From Coemansia sp. RSA 487 (taxonomy: Eukaryota > Kickxellomycota > Kickxellomycetes > Kickxellales > Kickxellaceae): a DNA stretch of 64,000 nucleotides. Shown here in pieces: positions 31,300 to 41,926 of the stretch; position 1 is the stretch's first letter, and each line of letters starts with the position of its first letter. The position numbers and the translations under genes were made by a program. Location of the stretch: assembly GCA_027577595.1 (NCBI GenBank), contig JANBRJ010000005.1:186001-250000 (forward strand), written 5' to 3'. The notes beneath the pieces were generated by a model. The model ran no database searches. It was not told the DNA's origin and saw nothing but the letters and a program-made list of their open reading frames with translations.

Positions 31300-33478
31300 A
31301 TGGACGATGAGGATATATTGGACACAGGGACACGCGTTATAAAGTGTCCCCTAAAATCTCTGGTGAATGACAGAAATGACATCACCAAGGTAAACGACTA
31401 TGTTGTAGTGGCCAACACAGCCTCTGCACACATGTATGAGCTAGCTCGTTGGATATTTGTCCATGAGCTGGCTGCTCACAAGCAGTTCGATCCCTCTGTG
31501 TACCTGGAAAAGAGGTTTTTTGGTGAGGTATTCCTGCACCTCACCAAGCGGAAAGCCAGGCCGAATGTCAAGGCTGAAATCCAGGAGTACAGAAGGGTCA
31601 TACGCAAGCACCTGGATGCGTACAAGGAGGCTGCTGGCATCACAGAGTTTGATATAGCCAACCCAAACCAGACAGCACAGTTCGAGGCAGCAAGAATTTA
31701 CACTGCGTATGTAAATAATATACAGACCAAGTTTGGTCAGTATCTTCGGCGTGCAGTAAATGTTCTGCTGAAAACTCGGGAGCGCAAGAGGGATCTTGAG
31801 GAGGCAATGAAGGGCAGAACAACGGATGAGATAAAGGAAGCGTATGAAGACCAGATTTGGAAGCCTGGACTGGAGTTGAAAGAGGCGATAAAGCACCGCA
31901 ACACTGTTCTTCCAGCTATCACTGTGGGCAACAAGAACATCGGGGACATTCTTGAACCTGTGTTAACAGCATACGACAACGACTACAAGTTTGAGGAGGA
32001 GGGCATTTATTATGATATCAAGGCTCATCCAAAAAAGCACTTCAAAGCATTCTATTGCTTGGCAGTGCTTCTTGAGACCAGCAACTGCAGATCTTTCCAG
32101 TGTTTCCCATTGCGGAAGTCGCTTGTGCCAATGCACATCGAAATTGACACCACTTTATTATGTAAAAGCATAATGGGCTGGAGCTATAACGCAAAGTCCC
32201 CCATTAAAATATATTGGTATAGGCTGTTCAACGAACAGTCGAGGGTGCTACGGACAAGAAACGGCTTCAGATTCTATGGCACGATACAGACTGACGGCAT
32301 GTCAGTGATCAAAAAGACTGCAGCGGCCAAAGAAAAAAGCAGCTGGAAAGCAAAGAAAAGGGATACTGAAGAAAATACTGCCATTGAGACCAGCAGAAGT
32401 GGGCCAGCTGCCCCAGTCGAGAGCACAGCTACTGACTCACCGCCAAAGGACTATCCCAAGAAGCCCAGCAAGCCCAAGAAGCGAAAAAAGCCAGGGGGAA
32501 AGAAGCTGGACGAGTCCACGTATATCCACGAGCTTTTGCCAGAGCAGTTGGCCAACATGAAAAACCCAATTTTCATGGATCCGGGTCGCCAGGACATTGT
32601 CTTTGGCATGACAGATGAGAGCACCTCTGAGGAGAAAGCTCTTTTCCGATACACACGGAGCCAGAAGGCTAAAGAGACCCGGGCAACCCGTTACCACAAG
32701 TTGAGGGAAAAGGTCAAGAACGAGCATCCAGATAGCAACGAAATCAAGGCAGCCGAGGCTAGATTGGCTGCTTTTTCGTGCACATCAGTATTGCCAGGTA
32801 AATATGAGCAATATGTCAGGACACGTGCTGCTGTTTGGCCAGTGCTGAGTAAATTCTACACAAACACCATGACTGCCAGCAAGAATCGGAGCAGCCCTCA
32901 GCCAATTCATCGCAAGCTTCGGCAATCTGCCCACATCAAGCAGCAACAAGCCGATGAGCAGCTAGCAAAGAGCATTCGGGCGACATGTGACGATGAAAAC
33001 CCCACTGTGATCTTAGGCAACTGGAGTGCGCCAATGGCTCGCTACCATGAGCCTATACGGGGGGTCGGGTTTCGGCGAATGCTGAGGAAGAAAGGGTGCC
33101 AAGTCTATCTTATTGACGAATTCAGAACGTCGAAGGCTTGCCCAAGCTGCATCACTGGCACTCTCAAGAAGTTCCTGAAAGTGCCCAACCCCCGCCCCTA
33201 CCAACGAGAGAAAATGAAAGGTCCTCTGTCACGGTCTCCTTAAGTGCACCAACGAACTATGTATGGGGACTGTGGAAGTGGATGGTGTGTTGACCCCTCG
33301 TTCGCGCATGTACAACCGAGATCTCGCAGCCGTTCTCAACTTCAGGCATATTTTCCATGGCCTTCGCGACCACGGCGAGACTCCAGAGCGCTTCTGTCGC
33401 AGTCAGCCTGCAGCCGTTGCTACCACCGATGAACAGCAGCCCAGGAAGAAAAGGAAGACGGCAAGGACAGACAAATAA
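31300..33478 (+). CDS. Fanzor (eukaryotic TnpB-related RNA-guided nuclease), interrupted frame
   Basis: Starts at ATG 31300; an upstream in-frame TTG gives only an implausible Phe-rich leader. The first frame runs 647 codons to 33243. Homology then continues in the +1 frame to TAA 33476-33478, so there is a single one-base shift near 33,220. Motifs in order: RuvC-I IFMDPGRQDIVFGM with Asp427; a RuvC-II-like VILGNWS (from residue 570); VYLIDEFRTSKACPSC with Glu607 and the first zinc Cys pair (614, 617). In the shifted frame follow HGLLKCTNELC with the second Cys pair and MYNRDLAAVLNF, the RuvC-III Asp (codon 33319-33321). The DEFxTSKxCPxC and NRD blocks are hallmarks of Fanzor proteins. Known family members cut DNA guided by an RNA encoded next to or overlapping the gene's 3' end. 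A Lys/Pro-rich linker lies at about residues 380-410. The gene looks recent: one interruption in about 725 codons. Confidence 0.88.
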
Positions 33479-33518
33479 CGACCACCATGAAACTCAGCCA
33501 AGGTTATAGCCGCGGCAG

Positions 33519-33534
33519 ATCCTAGTTCTAGGAT
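33519..33534. repeat. Perfect 7-bp inverted repeat with 2-nt loop
   Basis: ATCCTAG (33519-33525), TT, then CTAGGAT (33528-33534). It lies 41 bp after the Fanzor stop codon and would form a tight hairpin in RNA. Confidence 0.7.
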
Positions 33535-33602
33535 TAGATGCTGTCCCTTTTGCAGGTAGGTGCTCGAATGAGAGCCAAGGAGACAAACATCTGTGACTGC
33601 TT

Positions 33603-33630
33603 TTTGACGATGGTACTTTGACAATGGTAC
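33603..33630. repeat. 14-bp tandem direct repeat
   Basis: TTTGACGATGGTAC followed at once by TTTGACAATGGTAC, one mismatch. It lies about 125 bp after the Fanzor stop and may mark the right end of the element. Confidence 0.7.
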
Positions 33631-33847
33631 TAATTATTTGTATTTTCTCTTGTGTGTTTTCCTGTTTTGCACTGACGCATATGCTACGCCAACTGATGCA
33701 AACGACTTGCTACGCCTGCGCAAACGCCTTTTTTCTGGAACTCAAACCACATTATTGTCGCTGTAAACCTTTTTAGTCTGTAGTGATTAGAATTAAAAGA
33801 AGGAGAAAAGAAAGAAAGCTTGTCAATGTTGTATGTTCAAGTGAGAC

Positions 33848-36800
33848 TCAGACAAGACAGGCGTTGTAATACGCGCGACTGCCATTGTCCTTCGTCTTGA
33901 GCTGCCACTCGGCGGATTCCATTAGGCCCTGGAACTGGCTCTCGTTCGCCACGCCGTTGCCGTGCAGCCCGTTGCGCGAGCAAAAGTTATTGTATGCATC
34001 GAATGCTGCAGCCAGCTCAAGCCATGCGTAGGGCTTGACATCAAGGCACCGGTCCACAAACAGATTGAAGAACTTTTTCAGCTCCTTCGGCATTTTTCTC
34101 GATCTTGCACCGATGTCCTCGCTGCCGCTGCTTTCGCTATCAGTGGCATCGTCCTCATCCTCGTCGCTGTCGTTCTCGAACCGAGTGGCGTATTTTGCGC
34201 CTCTGGCACGCGACGCTCCGGGCCGAGCAAAGGAAGAGGTCTTCTCAGACGTACGGTTTGCCGACCGACCAGGCAGCTCGTAAACAGACGTGATGTTTGC
34301 TCGTGCTGTGCTGCTGCTGCCGTTGGTGGTGCCACGAGGGCGGGGCATGGTGCTTGCCCTCATGTCGCTGCTGTTGGAGTGCGCATTTGTCTGGATGCGA
34401 AGGTTGGACGACTCCTTGACCCAGCGGCTAGCCGGCACACGGTTCTGCATTGCTAGAGGAGATGATCCGCCCGACGATCCGCCCGATCCCGATGCCGACG
34501 ATGTCAGCGAATGCCGCGAGTTCACTGCATTAAACGGCCCGGACGCAGTGCTAATTGTGTTGTACGTGTGGCTGCGAGGCATGGACGGCACAGCACCAGC
34601 ACCGACGCTGGCAATAGACATGCGGCGTTGTTGCTCGGCGGCAGGAATGACGGGATGCTGCATCATCGAGAGCTGCTGCATATGCTGCTGCATCATTTGC
34701 TGCTGCTGTGCATTGGAGTTCATCGTTGCAAGATGCGGCGATGAAAGGGACATTCTGGACTGCATCGTTGCGCGCAACGGATGAATGTCGCCAGCCCCTG
34801 CTATTGACATGCGGCCGTTGTTGCCAGCGTAGGTCGATAGCGCAACGTTATCGTCAGCATCAGCTCCGTTCGCACCCATCATACCCATCCCGTTCATGCC
34901 CACTCCGTTCATACCCATACCCATATGGTTCATTCCCATGTTGTTCACGCCTACCATTCCAGCGCCGCCCATCTGCATACCGCCTCCATACATGGTGCTG
35001 CGCATGTTGGGTGCACCAAGCTGCTCTGCCGAAAGCGATGGAGCCATCTGCGCATATGGTGCACGTCCGGAGGCGCCACTCATCATCGACATATTATCAT
35101 CAGCCCAGCCCTGTGGCGCGCCGTACATGCTAGGGAATGCGCCACCGCCGAACCGCCCGCCACCAACACCAGGCTGCCCGAACATGCTGTTCGGCATAGC
35201 CATTGCTTGGTTACGACGCATCTGCCGCTCCCGCATCAAGCTGCTCGAGTCGCGGTACTTTTGCTCGCTCTTCATCTGCTCGCGCGTCGCAATCGCTCCA
35301 ACCAGGCCAGTCGGACGCTCAATTGGATCGGCCTTTTTCTCGACGGTCAATAGCGGGCCTCCGACAGAATCCATGCCCATGCCCATGTTCATGCCCATCA
35401 TGCTCTGCTGCTGCTGGTTCCACATGTTCATGCCGCCTGCCCCATCCATGTACGTTGTAGGTCTGCCGAGCACAGATCCCGGTCCCTGCATTTGCATCTG
35501 CATATTGGCCCCGGCTCCCATCATCATCATCTGGTTCGGGTCCTGCTGGCCATACATGAACTGTTGTTGTGGCTGCATACCGGGGTACATCTGTCCCATC
35601 TGGTTAATGGCCATGCCTAGGTTGCCACCGTAGAACGACTGTGTGTTTGGCATGATCTGCTGCTGTTGCTGCTGCTGCTGCATAGGAAGCTGGCCACCCT
35701 GCAGTTGACCCTGCCCGCCAAAGCCAGGGCCCACCATGGAACCACGCTGCAGCATCTGCTGCTGCAGTTGCAGTTGCTGCTGCTGCTGAGATTGCATGCC
35801 GTTACTGTTGTTGTAGGCCATGCTCATCCTCTGGGCCGCTAGCGCTGCAATGTTACCAAGCGGCGCGTCGCTGTCTGACTCTGTATCCGACTCTGCAAGC
35901 TGACGCACTTGCTGGCCGTTTTCACCGTTGCCGTTCAGCTGCTCGTTTATAGATGGGAATTGCGCAGTGTTGTTGCTTTGCGGCGGAGAGTCAGCAATCT
36001 TGAGGTTGACGATGGCCTGTGATGCGTCGTCAGCAAAAGTGCCACGCGTAGCCGAACCTTGCACAGGCGTCGGCAGCGAAGGCGCCGTTGACGACGAGCG
36101 AGCAACGCTTTCGTTGTTGCTATTAGTGCTTGCTCTTACACTGTCCTTTGCCGAGTTGGCAGTACCGGTCGAGCTCTGCTTACTGTGACGCTTGGTAAGC
36201 TTGCTCAGTGCTGTGCTGCCTTCTTTGGCAGAGGCAGACGATTCGCGTCTGTTGTTCTCCTTGCTCTTGCCACTCTTGTGCAAGAAGCGGAAGTGTCGCT
36301 TTTGTGGCTGACTATCGGTCGTATCTTCATGGTCAGATTCGGGCTCTGGCGCCTTTGAAAGCCTCGCAGCCTTTTTAACAATCTTGTTGCCATTTTTGTG
36401 GCTAGCACGTGCAGTAGGGGCAGCGTTGGCGGGTGTATCCACCTCGTCACTGCTCGCATCACTATCCCATGGCATCTTTGATTGAGTTGCCTGTGCCAAG
36501 GCAGCGTTGTTGGTCGCCGAGTCCGTGTTCGCAGTCGATCCAGAGGTGGAATACCCAGCACTTCCGTCGACAATTGCAGAGCTGTCCAGCTTTAGGCACT
36601 TTTCCGAGGTCAGATTCTCAAGCATGCGCCGAGCAGTGACAGGCTCCATGATCTCAATTGACTTGTCTGAAATGCTGCTGGGCTGGAGGTAAAGGTCGTC
36701 ATGGCTCGGCAGAACGTCTGGAGTAAACGATGTGGGCATGTTGTACAGCTTTGCCTGGCACGACACTTCGACCAGGGCGGATGCCATGTCGGGCGGGCTC

Positions 36801-37696
36801 TGGAAGATAACAAGACCATACGAGCCATGTGCTCGAGAGGCTGCGACCATCGACGCGCTGGCATCGCCATCGGCTTCCTCTAGTTTGGGCTGCAGCGAGC
36901 TGTCAATGTCGCAGTCGCCTTCAAGCTTGGCAATAAGCGCCGTGTCAACCATGTCGATGCTGTCTGGGTAGACAGAGTAGGCGTTGCGCACATTCGTCAA
37001 CATGGCAGCCTGCTTCTGTGTGTCCTCTGTGCGGAACACGATCTGCAACGGGCTGGACATTAGGATCATTGTGCATGGGACCCAGTCAACGGTGCCAGAG
37101 AAGCGCACTTGGACGCTGTACTCCTTCGGGCGTTGTTGGGCGGCAATTGTCGCTGAATAACGTTCGTTGATCAACGCAGTGGTGTAGAACTCGTAGAGCT
37201 TTGCAGCCTCAAAGCAGGCCAGGCGCAGTGCGCGCACCCAATCGTTCATGGCTCTGTCGTCGACAGCCTGCATATAGAAACGATTGGCACCCGAGGAGTG
37301 AAGAGTCCAGACGCTGTCGCGCTTCTTGAGCTTTCCAACAATAGAGCACGCAGCATCGGTGATGTTGATAAAGTTGGGTTTGAGGACAATGTTTTTGATG
37401 TGTGCGACAGTACGCTCAAACTCGGGAGAGGCTGGCTGGACTCGTCCATCAACAATTGCAGTGACGTCCTCGAGGTAAGCGGAGAGCTGGGGATCGAGTA
37501 GATTCCAAAAGATCAGGACAGGACCGCGCAGCTCCACGTACCAGCGCGTCCACTTGCGCATGTTGTATAGCTTGCCATCGGCTGAGCGATCATTCTTCTT
37601 TCCAAGGACGCCTCTGATGTATAGCTTCTGTCTAAAAGACTCAAAGTATGAGGTTGTAGCGGCAACAGATGCCATGCCAACAGCGGCAGACGACAT
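33848..37696 (-). CDS. PH-domain protein of the Skg3/Caf120 family
   Basis: 1,282 aa, ATG at 37696. The N-terminal PH domain covers about residues 20-170: KLYIRGVLGKKN, KWTRWYVELRGPVLIFWNL, then WTLHSSGANRFYMQAVDD and DWVRALRLACFEAAKLYEF, as in fungal Skg3/Caf120 proteins. A Ser/Lys-rich segment (about 400-520) is followed by a long Gln/Met/Gly/Asn-rich region (about 610-1,050) that looks prion-like or phase-separating. The C-terminal 80 residues form a conserved-looking helical domain (KELKKFFNLFVDRCLDV, YAWLELAAAFDAYNNFCSRNG). Caf120 associates with the CCR4-NOT complex and Skg3 with cell polarity and the wall in yeast; which role applies here cannot be told. Confidence 0.8.
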   Translation of the reverse strand: MSSAAVGMASVAATTSYFESFRQKLYIRGVLGKKNDRSADGKLYNMRKWTRWYVELRGPVLIFWNLLDPQLSAYLEDVTAIVDGRVQPASPEFERTVAHIKNIVLKPNFINITDAACSIVGKLKKRDSVWTLHSSGANRFYMQAVDDRAMNDWVRALRLACFEAAKLYEFYTTALINERYSATIAAQQRPKEYSVQVRFSGTVDWVPCTMILMSSPLQIVFRTEDTQKQAAMLTNVRNAYSVYPDSIDMVDTALIAKLEGDCDIDSSLQPKLEEADGDASASMVAASRAHGSYGLVIFQSPPDMASALVEVSCQAKLYNMPTSFTPDVLPSHDDLYLQPSSISDKSIEIMEPVTARRMLENLTSEKCLKLDSSAIVDGSAGYSTSGSTANTDSATNNAALAQATQSKMPWDSDASSDEVDTPANAAPTARASHKNGNKIVKKAARLSKAPEPESDHEDTTDSQPQKRHFRFLHKSGKSKENNRRESSASAKEGSTALSKLTKRHSKQSSTGTANSAKDSVRASTNSNNESVARSSSTAPSLPTPVQGSATRGTFADDASQAIVNLKIADSPPQSNNTAQFPSINEQLNGNGENGQQVRQLAESDTESDSDAPLGNIAALAAQRMSMAYNNSNGMQSQQQQQLQLQQQMLQRGSMVGPGFGGQGQLQGGQLPMQQQQQQQQIMPNTQSFYGGNLGMAINQMGQMYPGMQPQQQFMYGQQDPNQMMMMGAGANMQMQMQGPGSVLGRPTTYMDGAGGMNMWNQQQQSMMGMNMGMGMDSVGGPLLTVEKKADPIERPTGLVGAIATREQMKSEQKYRDSSSLMRERQMRRNQAMAMPNSMFGQPGVGGGRFGGGAFPSMYGAPQGWADDNMSMMSGASGRAPYAQMAPSLSAEQLGAPNMRSTMYGGGMQMGGAGMVGVNNMGMNHMGMGMNGVGMNGMGMMGANGADADDNVALSTYAGNNGRMSIAGAGDIHPLRATMQSRMSLSSPHLATMNSNAQQQQMMQQHMQQLSMMQHPVIPAAEQQRRMSIASVGAGAVPSMPRSHTYNTISTASGPFNAVNSRHSLTSSASGSGGSSGGSSPLAMQNRVPASRWVKESSNLRIQTNAHSNSSDMRASTMPRPRGTTNGSSSTARANITSVYELPGRSANRTSEKTSSFARPGASRARGAKYATRFENDSDEDEDDATDSESSGSEDIGARSRKMPKELKKFFNLFVDRCLDVKPYAWLELAAAFDAYNNFCSRNGLHGNGVANESQFQGLMESAEWQLKTKDNGSRAYYNACLV

Positions 37697-40600
37697 TGGC
37701 GAAAATTATCTGGAAAAGCTAATAAAAAGTGCACTTTAACAAATAGAATACAGAATGTAGAGGTGTGAAATTGTGTGCAGATTAGTTAAGCGTGCAAATA
37801 AAACTAGAATACAACTGCAGTTATAAACGAAAAAAGAGATAGAAAAGAAAAAGCAGCAGGCTCTCTTCTCCACGCTTGTTTTGCTGTTATTTTGTTGTTG
37901 TTGGGCGTTTGGCTTGTAAACGAGAAATCGCAAACAGAAACGATGGAACGAGGGAAAAAAGGGGATACCAAAAAGGATAAAGGCTTTATGGAGCAAAACT
38001 ATGGCCGATATATGCAGTGCTTGTATCCCGCACAGCTTTCTGCAATGCGAAAAAAAAAACATAGGATGAAATGTAAATGTGCTCAAGGAAATGAGGCTGA
38101 GCCAAGGAGAAATGAGTTGCAAAGAGGTTTGATAAAGAAGACAGATTTTGGGCACTAGTGCTCTTTTGTGTAAAGGATAAAGGCGCAAAAAAAAAACGTA
38201 ACAAAGCCCACAACGCACCAGACGGAATGCAGATAGAAAAGGACATTGTATAGAAAGTAAAAACATTGGTGGCAGTACCAGCAAGTAAAAATAGTCGATA
38301 TAATAAATGCACACACTAGCGCGTAAAGCAGGGGCGGATGGCTGAAAATGGGCCGTACAAGGGACAATGCCAGCGAAAGCAACAATAGGCTCCAGCTCCA
38401 ATAATGCGTGCCTCCTTTGTCTGTCAGAATGGATATTATTGCTATATCAATGTTGAGCGAGCGGATTTGTAAAAAGAGCCAGACCCAAAGATAAATATGT
38501 GCGGAATGGAATGAGCGACACTGAGTGTGCTCTTTGCATGTGCGATATGTTTTCTTTGGCTACAGAGAAGAGAGGATGGGAGCTTCCGCGGATCGGGCGC
38601 TCTCCAGTGACGTATTTGGCCGCATGTTGATGAGCTTTGGTAGAGAAGGGGGAGCTCGGCTTGACATGTGTGCTGCTGCCAAAGACTGGAAGAAGCTTTT
38701 TTTATATAGAAAGCCAAGAACAGAACATCAAAAAATAGAACACACCAAAAGCGGACAAGGTGAAACTTTCTCTTGTGCGTAGAAAAGTGAGGGGCAGATC
38801 TTTCCCTTCCCAGACTGTGCCACAAGCACCGAGCCACTCTTTATCTGCCACCCGATTTTCTATTTGATTTTTGCTTGCGATATCTGGGTTGCTGGAAAGG
38901 AGGAGGAAGGAAACCTGGAGCTAGACATGGGGGACCAGCACCGTTCAGGACGATGCACGCATTGACGCATGAGTATGATGGTGCTGCAAAGAAGACAGAA
39001 GCACAGCAGAGGCAAAAGAGGGCCCAGGCACGCATTGTATGTGTGTCTCCAGAGAAAAAGAATGGGTGTGCAGCTTTGTTGTGCCTCTGTTGACAGCAAA
39101 GCAAAAAGGAACAAGCTTGTCGTGGGCATAGCCTTTATCAAAAACAAACATTACACAGCGAGCGTATCGAAGCAAGCGAAAATTTGAAAGAAGAGTTGGC
39201 TTGGCATACGTACCGGTGGTCTAGAATCCGAAATCTCGCGTTGGTAAGGAGAAGGTGTGAATGCAAAGGCGCGCGGGTGTTGTATGCGGAGAGAACTGAA
39301 GTGCGCGCAAGAGCACTGAGAACAACAAGTCGGATAAAGGGTGTTGTAGCTGGAAGTGCGTTGTGGTGTTTTTCTTGTATCAGAAAGAAGGGTCGTCTGT
39401 TTTTGACACTTGTCAGTGGAGCGGGTAAATGTGCAAACGAGCGATTAGAAAGGTTGTATGAAGAAAGAAAAGAAAGAAAATACTAAAAGAGTGCTGGAAT
39501 TAGCCAAGCATACAAGCGACTTTGGAAGAGAAGAATAAAGGAAAGGGGATGCTGGGATGAAGAAACAAAAAGATCCCAAAGACTTTTTTATTTTGGGCCG
39601 ATGCCTATAAATAAAACAGCGAGCGATGGCCGACTACCGCGATTTGATGTGATACACAAGCTCTTGTGGTTTTCGACCGATGGAAGTCAACGACACGGAC
39701 AAGCAGTAGCAAGGGTGGTAAAGGCAGCAAGGTGTGTTTTCTGTTGAAACAAAACAAAAAGCTAAAAAAACCCCAGACAAGTAGCAAAAAAAAGTGAGCA
39801 TAGGAAGAACAGCAAACAGAAGAGGGAAGTTGCAAAAAGGGTGCAAAGCTTTGCTCCATCACTCGCGGTGGGGCCCTTTTGCCTGCAGTGCGTGTTTCTG
39901 CTTGTTTGTTTCTGTGTGTGGAGAAACAGCAAACAATAAACAGGCTTGGAAAATATCTTTTGCTCGCACATTGCCATGAAATCAATGTGTCCGTGAAGGG
40001 GGCGTTGGGACCGTGCAGCAGTCACTCAGGCCGATGCGCTGCTTCCCTGAGTGTTCTGCCATCTATCAAAGCAAGCGGCAGGCGGCAAGTAGTGAGGCAT
40101 TTGCATCAAGAAGCGTGTGCTTTGCAGCCACATCAAAGCAAAAACAGGGCAGGAAAAGATGGCGCTATCCGCATTTTCTTTGGCTTTTGATTTTGCTTGT
40201 GGCCTGAGCTGAATCCTGCGAAGAGCTCTTTCTGCAGTGTTCTGAATTGAAGACATCAATGTCCTTGTCTATGTTCTTGAAAGTCGTGGGAAGTCGATGC
40301 ACCGACATGTGCGCGCCAACGACAGCCATGTATCCAATGCAGGTGTTGAATCCCTGGGAACGCCAGACATCCCTGCCTCGTGTTTCTTGGGGTATACCTG
40401 GTACCCACGCTGTGTTGAACAAACACTTGATGGCTGTCTGGCTGCAGGAGCCATGCTGCGCTTCGTCCTTTCTCTGCACAGCCGATATTTCGGTTCGTAC
40501 TGCCTCCGAGCGGGGCCTTATATGCTGCGCATTGGGTGCGAGATTTGGGGCAGAGCAGGTCGCTGGCAGATCATGGATGCGCAATATAAGAAAGAAAAGG

Positions 40601-41303
40601 GATTGTTGAAAATGCTACTAAATTTGCGCCTCTATTTATTTACGGACAAGTCCCATTTCTGGTCAAATTCTGTCATAAAAGGAAACCGTTCATTGCTGCA
40701 AATTTGGACCAAATGGGTCTCGTCCGATAATGGACTGTTGGGCCTATACTGTCCCCCCCCCCAAAAAAACAACGCCTTCATTTCGTCTCCCGAAATAACT
40801 CCAGCCTTTGCAACACAGCTACCAATCTCAAGTTCCATTGTCCAATATTTTGAGCTCCGAGCCAGCCACCCATTTTAATATTTCCAATACAAAAACTAAA
40901 TATAACTACATTTCTGCGACTTTTATGGGGGATAGAATTGATAAAGCACTGCGTTATTTATATAACCAAGTGCAAATCCCGGTTCCGCAGCAACACCACT
41001 CAACCCAAATACAGAAAGACCTTGCCATTTCACGCAATGGAGAAAAGTAATCCTGTTATTGATGTTTGCGAATGTCCCGCAATTTTAGTCGGAATTGCAA
41101 AACGCCGATCCATCAAAAAACATCTGGCTCAGTACGTGATTCTGGCTCAGGGCTCCCCATACATACAAATGTAAATTAATCAAGCATTTGTGCTCACTAG
41201 CCAGTGCCCGCCATTTGATGCGATCTACATGTAACTTTGTTCATTTGTTATTTCTTTGCCCTGTCGAACAAATTAAGTGTATCCTATCTGTCGTTGAAAC
41301 CCC
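37697..41303. other. 3.6-kb gene-poor region
   Basis: No supportable coding gene on either strand. Many short frames are present; translations are low-complexity or lack an ATG. From about 37,740 to 39,600 the sequence is purine-rich on the plus strand with AAAG/GAAA runs. A C9 homopolymer lies at about 40,751-40,760. Part is the promoter of the Skg3-like gene. The rest could hold a non-coding RNA, but no RNA family was recognised. Confidence 0.4.
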
Positions 41304-41828
41304 ATGAACCAGAAAGCCACACCGACCAAGCGCAGCCGTCTGGACACGCTGTTTTTGGCCTATTTTATCTCGCACATCCCAATAACGCTGTGTGTAGACC
41401 TCCAGCCATTGATTCCTACCGGCAGTGTTCCACGTCCATTATTGGTGCTCAATGACGTGCTCACGCGACAGCTGCGCGACCCATTCATGGTTCTCGGCAA
41501 CAGCAGCAGCAGCGATCTGACATGGTTCCGCTCCCTGCTTGCCTGCGAACTCGTGCTGCAGCTCCCATTCTTCTTTTACGCCGTATGGGCGCTGTGGGTC
41601 TCTAGCCCCCGCAGACATTTGCCGCTGCTAGTGTACGGCGCCCATGTAAGCACCACAATGGCGCCGATTCTTGGCATGCTTCTCTTTGGCAACATCGACA
41701 GGTCCTGCCACGAGCGTATGCTGCTTGCCAGCATGTATGTGCCATATCTTCTGATCCCACTCGCCATGGTCTGCGTCTCCTATTCCAGATGCGCCAGCAT
41801 GATCTCTGCCAAGCTCAAGTCGCAATAG
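41304..41828 (+). CDS. EXPERA-domain protein, TMEM97/sigma-2 receptor-like
   Basis: 174 aa, ATG at 41304. Four transmembrane helices (about residues 14-34, 76-98, 104-128, 138-160). The layout of an acidic/aromatic first helix (LFLAYFISHIPITLCVDLQ), a long lumenal loop ending in PFMVLGN, and the following WFRSLLACELVLQLPFFFY helix is that of TMEM97/EXPERA sterol-isomerase-like proteins. Animal TMEM97 is an ER protein involved in cholesterol/NPC1 handling. It fits functionally with a sterol-related role but has no direct link to ERG28 33 kb away. It converges on EMC4 with a 98-bp gap. Confidence 0.85.
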   Translation: MNQKATPTKRSRLDTLFLAYFISHIPITLCVDLQPLIPTGSVPRPLLVLNDVLTRQLRDPFMVLGNSSSSDLTWFRSLLACELVLQLPFFFYAVWALWVSSPRRHLPLLVYGAHVSTTMAPILGMLLFGNIDRSCHERMLLASMYVPYLLIPLAMVCVSYSRCASMISAKLKSQ

Positions 41829-41926
41829 CTTCAACCTGGAGACGTGATGATGGTTTCTTTCTTATCTCTCATACTTTTAGCTCAACAGACTTGATGATAC
41901 GACAAAAAAAGCAAATAAATGATGGT

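Larger units (their letters stand above)
33479..33847. other. Fanzor 3' flank with palindrome and tandem repeat
   Basis: Non-coding, between the Fanzor stop and the Skg3-like gene's stop. It contains the palindrome 33519-33534 and the tandem repeat 33603-33630, annotated separately. Known Fanzor guide RNAs are encoded at this relative position, but no guide can be delimited by eye. Confidence 0.5.

Noticed and set aside
40165-40584. 139-codon minus-strand frame in the gene-poor gap
   Set aside because: No ATG before codon 86, no family motif, and an overlapping plus-strand frame looks equally plausible.
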